Source: Plumapathes pennacea (Eukaryota > Cnidaria > Anthozoa > Antipatharia > Myriopathidae). From it: a stretch of 64,000 nucleotides of DNA. The DNA lies in the NCBI GenBank assembly GCA_964036295.1, contig OZ038466.1, forward strand, positions 3,782,001 through 3,846,000, written 5' to 3'. Shown one piece after another: positions 58,352 to 64,000 of this stretch. The notes under the pieces are model-generated. The model made no database searches and was not told where the DNA came from. It saw only the letters and a list, made by a program, of their open reading frames with translations. The position numbers and the translations under genes are program-made. How positions within the stretch are numbered: the stretch's first letter is position 1; each line of letters opens with the position of its first letter.

Positions 58352-60077
58352 CTAACCTTCATTATTATCATCTGTAAAGGAAATTCTATTAGATTTCCTC
58401 TTCACTAAAGCATGAGACCAAGTTTCAACATTCCAAACAAGAGGAGCTCCTTTGACATCTTGTCCATTCAATTTAACTGACAAGTGATGCTCACCATCCA
58501 CCCAAGGTTTGAATGTAAATGTGTATGTTCCATCTCCATTATCTGTCACTTTATCAATCACAGATGCATCTTGTTGCCCAGGAGCTTCAACTGCAACTGT
58601 AATGAGATCTCCCCCCTCCTGGCGCGTCATGCCACAACAGTTCCGAGCCACAATCTGGAAATCAATTGGCTGATTGCACAGTGTATTGTACATGACTCCC
58701 TCCTCCCCATTTGCCATTGAAACTGTTGACAATGAAGGATTTGTGTGATCCACCTTGATTGACCCAAACTGAAGGATTCCCTCGCATTCACATTCATCAG
58801 CTTGGACTTTACAGGTGTCATCTACACAAGGCTGCAACTGCCATGTTGCTGTGCTCAGTTCCTTCAGCCGAGAGGCCATTTGTGGGATCATCTGTAACAA
58901 ATTCACATGACTTCCATCCTTTATGGCCTGCACAGTGAAGTTTACGCTACTCTGCATGCTCCCCAAAGCCATTTCTAACTCTTCCTTCTGAGTCTCAAGT
59001 GCCTTTATCTTCGCAACTTTAGCTTTGTTGATGTCTGAGAGCAGACTAGTGCGATGATCTTCCAGTTGTATGATTTGACTGTCAATGGAGTCATTGACTC
59101 TTTTTTCAGACTTCTCAGCACTGCTACCTACACATGTTATCATCTCTGCAACTGATTTCACTGCATTCTTCAAGACAGGAATTTGTGTTTTAGTTTCCAC
59201 TAGAAGATCTCTCAAACCACCTACTCTCTTAGCATAAGCATCTTTGGCAAATATATATTTGTGATCACGATGCTCAACAATAATACAGTCCCGACAAATG
59301 GCCTTGTCACAGCTCTCACAAAACAACTTCAGACTTTCTTCTTCATGTGTTTCACACATCAAAGGCTTGCCAACAGCACTGGATCCTTCTAACTTAACTT
59401 CACTCATTGACATCAACTGGTGAGACTTGGTTTTCCGGCCTCGGCGATGAGCTTCCTCACAAAACTTACAAAGGAACAGAGAGCAGGAGGTGCAGCGAGA
59501 GACAGCAGGGTCACTGCCAACACAGTTGTCACACTCAAGCTTGTCAGGCTGCAAGTCATGAAGAGCGACCAGAGAAATCAAGTTGTTGACAAAGAAGTTT
59601 GGCTGTAAACAACTAACATTTCCATTGGCAATCTGTGAAATTGAAGCAAAGATGATACTTTATATTAGTTTTTTCTAAAGTAATATATATAATTTCATTT
59701 ATTTTTGACCTGAAACAAGCAAAGCCAGGGCAATATTAGTCTACATTAACTTTTATTGCCTGAAGCACATTAATATTGTCCAAAAAGTAGGACTTATGTA
59801 TACTATATGTAAATCTAGCTAATAAAATAAACATTAAATTTTGAACTGAAGAACATTTTGTAGATTATAGACATATTCCTTGTACCTTCGCAACTTTTCG
59901 ACAACTGGGGCAAGGGATTGTCCAAGTTCCATCTTTGCCTTGCACCAGGACACCCTCAAGGCATGTTTTACAGAAGCTGTGCAGACAAGGAAGCACTTTG
60001 GGTTCTTTGAACTCCTCCAAACAAACCGGGCACTCCAGCTGCTGTTTCAGATCTTTTGTCAGTCCAGATGTTGCCAT
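58352..60077 (-). CDS. TRIM-family protein: RING, two B-boxes, coiled coil, filamin repeat, SPRY lost (copy B)
   Basis: Exons 60077-59886 and 59632-58352, joined in phase 0 with the same splice sites as copy A, give 490 residues. The RING (CPVCLEEF to CPSC), both B-boxes, coiled coil and filamin repeat (DNGDGTYTFTFKPWVDG) are intact and closely match copy A. The frame ends about 20 residues after NVETW, where copy A continues into SPRY. It could still be a functional ligase with altered target choice, a TRIM45-like layout, or an early pseudogene. Promoter and intron homology with copy A shows duplication of the whole gene. Confidence 0.85.
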
Positions 60078-60501
60078 CGGCTCAAATATACGTCAGACTA
60101 AAGAATAAATGAAACGAACGGGAAATTTTGTAATATTAAAATTGAAACAGTTTCGTCTTTAACAAAGTAGTTTGCTTTCAGTGGTTCGATCGTAGTATTT
60201 TGGCTCAAAATGTCTTTTCCTAAGTACTAATATCTTGCTTATCATTATGCATTGTCGAAAAGGCTGAAAATTTGCTAAAAAAAAAGAGAAACAGCAGAGT
60301 ACTTGAGCAAAGAAGGGTAACACGAATTGAGAGGAAAAAAACGAACGACACACCGAAAGTCGTTGAGATTCATGCGTTGTTGGCCTCGAACACACTGTAC
60401 AGTTTTCCAATTACTGTTCTAAAGAATTAAAACTCTTTAGCATAATTATCAAACTACAAAAAGGAAAGCAAACAAAAAGAAACATACTAGAGCTCTATCG
60501 C
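60078..60501. promoter_or_regulatory. Upstream region of TRIM copy B
   Basis: Carries the same conserved block as copy A (60344-60401). It ends at the 9-bp target sequence CTCTATCGC (60493-60501), where the long-TIR element inserted. Confidence 0.45.
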
Positions 60502-61157
60502 GGTCGACACTAGATAACATAGGGTGGAGGACCCCTGAGTTTTCGGAATGTTTCCGACTTTACGATGACGTCACACGAAACCACAATTCGGAAAAACAAG
60601 ATGGCGGACATGCGAGCGGTTTGAAGCGATGCCCAACGGACGGTATTTTCCAGAGTATTTCACCTTGTTATTCACTCATTCTTACTGTTACCGATTTCTA
60701 TATACCGATGCATACGAATCGGCATTTAATAGTCCGTGCAAAAACCTACAAAGACTCTCAAGTGGTATGGGTTACCTGACTGGGTGTTAACGACGCGAAA
60801 CAGCGGCACTTTAGAACATAGGTTGAGGTAACCAATAATATTTTCCCGAGTGTTTCGCCTTGTTCTTCACTCATTCTCACTGTTACCGATTTCTATGTAC
60901 CGATGCATATGAATCGGCATTTAATAGTCCGTGCAAAAACCTACAAAGACTCTCAAGCGGTATGGGTTACCTGACTGGGTGTTAACGACGCGAAACAGAC
61001 TACAAGACACTTTACAACATAGGTTGAGGTAACCGATAATATTAATTAAGAAATTAAGAAATAAAAAGAAATTCACGCCAATCGCGCTGTCCTGTCTATG
61101 TCACATGTATTTTTGGAGAGAAATTTAGGGTGATCGAGATGCAGAGATAGATGAACA

Positions 61158-61926
61158 ATGGTTGACTATGGCTTCGTAAACTCAGCAGAAGAGGCCTATA
61201 AGTTCATTTCAGAATACGAAGTAAAGCACGCAGTAAAGTTTGCCTGCTACAAGGATGACAAAGGCTTTGGAAACGCAGGTAAGCGAATTATTTCACCCTG
61301 CCTGGTTTTCACTAAGTGGCATATGTAATGATATACAAGCATCAGATAAGCATAAACATAACAACCAATCGAGCATAAGAATCTTAAGGTTCTTATGTTT
61401 ACGCTCATCATATTTATGCTTATGTCAGTAGTGAAAACCAGGCTTTAATTGACCTTGAATAAATAGTTCCATGCCAGACAAAGGAAAACAGTCACTATGT
61501 ACAATACACTTCTTTATGAAATGTCTTAATTTTTTTCAAGGAACTCAAATTGAATAACTGTGTCCAGATAATGCTATAAACTGACCGGTTAGAAGCAAGC
61601 TGGAAGAGTAATTGGGATGTCAACAGTGCTAATAAAAAAGGCTTAAATTAGGGATGCTCATAATATTATTTACCATGGTGTGGGGTGGGGGTTGGGGTTG
61701 GGATTAGGGTCTCTCTTTTGATATGGAGGGGAGGGGCATGAAATTTTCAAAGTTAAAGCAGGGGAGGGGGCAGAGGCAGGGGCTATGACATGCAGTTTAG
61801 AGAACCCCAACCTGCTACAAGAGAGGAAACCACACCAAACAAGTGGAGACAGATGACTTCAGATGACATCACATTTACTCACTGCAAAGGAAGGTTCATT
61901 TCCTCCCACAACTGAGTTCAAGTAAT

Positions 61927-61969
<43 letters not shown>

Positions 61970-62902
61970 TCGCTTTATTCATAACCTTACAGTAATATAA
62001 AAAAATACAGAGTAACAATCAAAGATAAACTATTTGTTAAAACAAGTTATTTGCACTTGGATTATTTGCACTTGAAACAGAACTTAGATGCTATGCAAAT
62101 AAAATCTTGCTGAGCAACTTAAAGTGTTGCTAAGACAAAAATGGCCTCAATCTCATTACTCTTATTTGAGAACCATTACAAAATGAGGAAGAATGGCGTT
62201 TTCTGTTTGTCAATATCTCATCTCGTTCGAGAGATATTCAAGATTTTGCAATAATTATGCTAATGAGCAGAGCTATGATGTTATTTGGTTGACAGACAAG
62301 AGGGAAATTTCAAAGTGTTGAATATTTCCACAAATATTAGATAAAAAGGATTGAAACTTTACATGCTCATGACAATTGAGGACTTGCACATGATCATGAT
62401 CATGTTGCCATGGAAATATTTTCCCCTTGTTACCTTTTTTTATTTTTCAGAGTTCACGGCTCTCTGTGATGGGAGCAGAAGTCATGGAAGTATTTAGCAT
62501 TTGTAGATGGAGTTCCTTTGCTTCTACCAGTTAGTTTGGGTGGTGCAGCAGAGGGTGTGGAAGATCTACCACACATTTTGAAAGAACAGGGTTACAGGTA
62601 CATGCCTATAATTCCAAAGGAAAAAAAAAAACAGCCAAATACATGTAAATTTGAAATAATTTAGTGCAATGATGTATACTGTTCCTCTTTCTATCTTGTT
62701 TGACACTAAAAGGTATGAGCTAGAGGCTGCAACCCTTTGGTCACCAGTTGGACATTACACCACCTGTTTCAAGTTTAAGGGCCAGTGGATGTTCTATCAT
62801 GGGATGGCAGTGAAGTATGGAAGGGGACTAAGACCATACAATGGAACACTACAGGGATACCATTTGTCCCATTGCATCTATGTTAATAGGCTACTGAAAT
62901 GA
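61158..62902 (+). CDS. Spliced gene inside the long-TIR element, with USP-like C-terminal part
   Basis: Exon at 61158-61278 (ATG; donor GCAG-GTAAGC) encodes about 40 residues, including SAEEAYKFISEYE and ACYKDDKGFG. A middle exon, start uncertain (about 62477), ends at 62598 and reads LAFVDGVPLLLPVSLGG then LPHILKEQGYR. The last exon, 62713-62902 (acceptor CTAAAAG), gives YELEAATLWSPVGHYTTCFK, then QWMFYHGM, GYHLSHCIYVNRLLK and stop. The pattern Y-L-x-A...GHYTT...W-x-x-YHG recalls the His-box half of ubiquitin-specific proteases (C19 fold). This is a family-level guess. The phase between the first and middle exons does not fit directly, so exons may be missing or the gene decayed. Confidence 0.5.
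61300..61443. mobile_element. Small MITE inside the long-TIR element
   Basis: 144 bp with ends GCCTGGTTTTCACTA and complement TAGTGAAAACCAGGC. Internal ATAAGCATAAACATA and its complement form a hairpin. It resembles the hairpin at 30310-30403. Confidence 0.7.
61925..61969. repeat. AAC microsatellite
   Basis: Trinucleotide run of about 15 units with two interruptions. Confidence 0.9.
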
Positions 62903-63776
62903 GAAACTGTGTCAGCTGAATGCACTAGATGTAAAGCCCTGGCCAAATGAGCTGTGTCCATTTGGCCACCCAGCTGTTGCATGAGTTTTGATCTTACTCA
63001 AAATTTTGTGCAACATTTGTTTTGTCTGGGGTGTTGGTTTTGTTTTGCAGTCATTTGGCCACCTTAATATGCAACATTGTAGTACACTGGAGCAGGTGCA
63101 TCTTCCAAGAATTCTTATAGTATGATCTTCTATGTTACACGAAACATGTTTGCTGATTTGGCCACCTCCATAAAACATCGCTTTCTATTGTTACCTATTG
63201 AACTCTTGTAACAAATAACTGAAAGTTCGTTGCCTTACCTCAACCTATGTTGTAAAGTGCCTCGTAGTCTGTTTCGCGTCGTTAACACCCAGTCAGGTAA
63301 CCCATACCACTCGAGAGTCTTTGTAGGTTTTTGCACGGACTATATTAAATGCCGATTCGTATGCATCGGTACATAGAAATCGGTAACAGTAAGAATGAGT
63401 GAAGAACAAGGCGAAACACTCGGGAAAATATTATTGGTTACCTCAACCTATGTTATAAAGTGCCGCTGTTTCGCGTCGTTAACACCCAGTCAAGTAACCC
63501 ATACCACTCGAGAGTCTTTGTAGGTTTTTGCACGGACTATTAAATGCCGATTCGTATGCATCGGCATATAGAAATCGGTAACAGGAAGAATGAGTGAATA
63601 ACAAGGTGAAATACTCTGGAAAATACCGTCCGTTGGGCATCGCTTCAAACCGCTCGCATGTCCGCCATCTTGTTTTTCCGAATTGTGGTTTCGTGTGACG
63701 TCATCGTAAAGTCGAAAATATTCCGAAAACTCAGGGGTCCTCCACCCTATGTTATCTAGTGTCGACCCTCTATCGC

Positions 63777-64000
63777 ACCTCACCGTCCATCGAACAACGT
63801 GACAAAATGACCACACGTGACTGGTCACCAGTCCAGTGGTTGAGATCAGTCAACTTTTTGAGAAACACGTGGCTGGGCAGCTGCCCCGTTTATGTGGACA
63901 AAAGTTGTGCTGGGAACCTGGTTAGGGTTAGTTCAGAGTTAAGTGGAACTTTTTTTTAGATCTAATACACAGGCCAGCTATTCATTCGCTTTGCTTAGGG
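63777..64000. other. Right flank of the element
   Basis: Nothing recognised. It would be continuous with 60493 in the absence of the insertion. Confidence 0.4.

Larger units (their letters stand above)
60502..63767. mobile_element. Mutator-like element with roughly 530-bp terminal inverted repeats
   Basis: Left arm 60502 to about 61032 begins GGTCGACACTAGATAACATA; right arm about 63236-63767 is its inverted complement over the whole length. The flanks carry an exact 9-bp duplication, CTCTATCGC, at 60493-60501 and 63768-63776. Each arm contains two internal direct repeats of about 200 bp (both with CCGATTTCTAT and GGGTTACCTGACTGGGTG). Long inverted repeats plus a 9-bp duplication fit the Mutator superfamily. 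No DDE transposase was seen between the arms, so the copy looks non-autonomous. It has been invaded by a small MITE (61300-61443) and holds an AAC microsatellite. Confidence 0.8.

Overview
This is a eukaryotic nuclear window, most likely from an anthozoan cnidarian (stony coral or sea anemone type). The organism call is inference. It rests on the many-exon animal dynein and FAD synthase genes, RING/B-box/filamin/SPRY TRIM genes, the AT-rich background and a very high density of short foldback transposons. No tRNA, rRNA or CRISPR was recognised.

Positions 1-41230, minus strand, hold one giant gene, a divergent dynein heavy chain. I reconstructed 76 coding exons (about 4,635 codons). Spot-checked splice phases agree from the ATG at 40841 to the left edge of the window, where the gene runs out inside AAA6. 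Tail, linker, AAA1 to AAA6, coiled-coil stalk and microtubule-binding region are all present in order. AAA1 has lost the Walker B acidic pair and AAA4 has lost its P-loop, while AAA2 and AAA3 keep theirs. By elimination it is assigned to the DNHD1-like family rather than the canonical axonemal or cytoplasmic dyneins. Its introns carry many MITEs and minisatellites.

At 41205-41280 a compact head-to-head promoter separates the dynein gene from FLAD1 (41274-43451, plus strand, two exons). FLAD1 encodes a bifunctional FAD synthase (MoCF/CinA-like domain plus PAPS-reductase-type FAD synthase domain).

From 43.4 kb onward the window is a repeat-rich accessory region. It contains two TRIM paralogs on the minus strand, arising from a segmental duplication that included promoter and intron. 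Copy A (45001-47186) is intact with a SPRY domain. Copy B (58352-60077) has a stop before a decayed SPRY remnant. Between them lies a five-unit tandem array of about 1.16-1.19 kb (47665-53404). Each unit is itself a dimer of an older subrepeat plus a GC-rich, hairpin-prone module and a TATA-like box. The last unit is split by a 1.77-kb insertion, and decayed inverted relatives of the subrepeat lie at 56.4-57.0 kb.

At 60502-63767 is a 3,266-bp element with roughly 530-bp terminal inverted repeats and a perfect 9-bp target-site duplication, as in Mutator-like elements. It carries spliced coding exons, one of which resembles the histidine-box half of a ubiquitin-specific-protease-type domain. 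No transposase was seen inside it.
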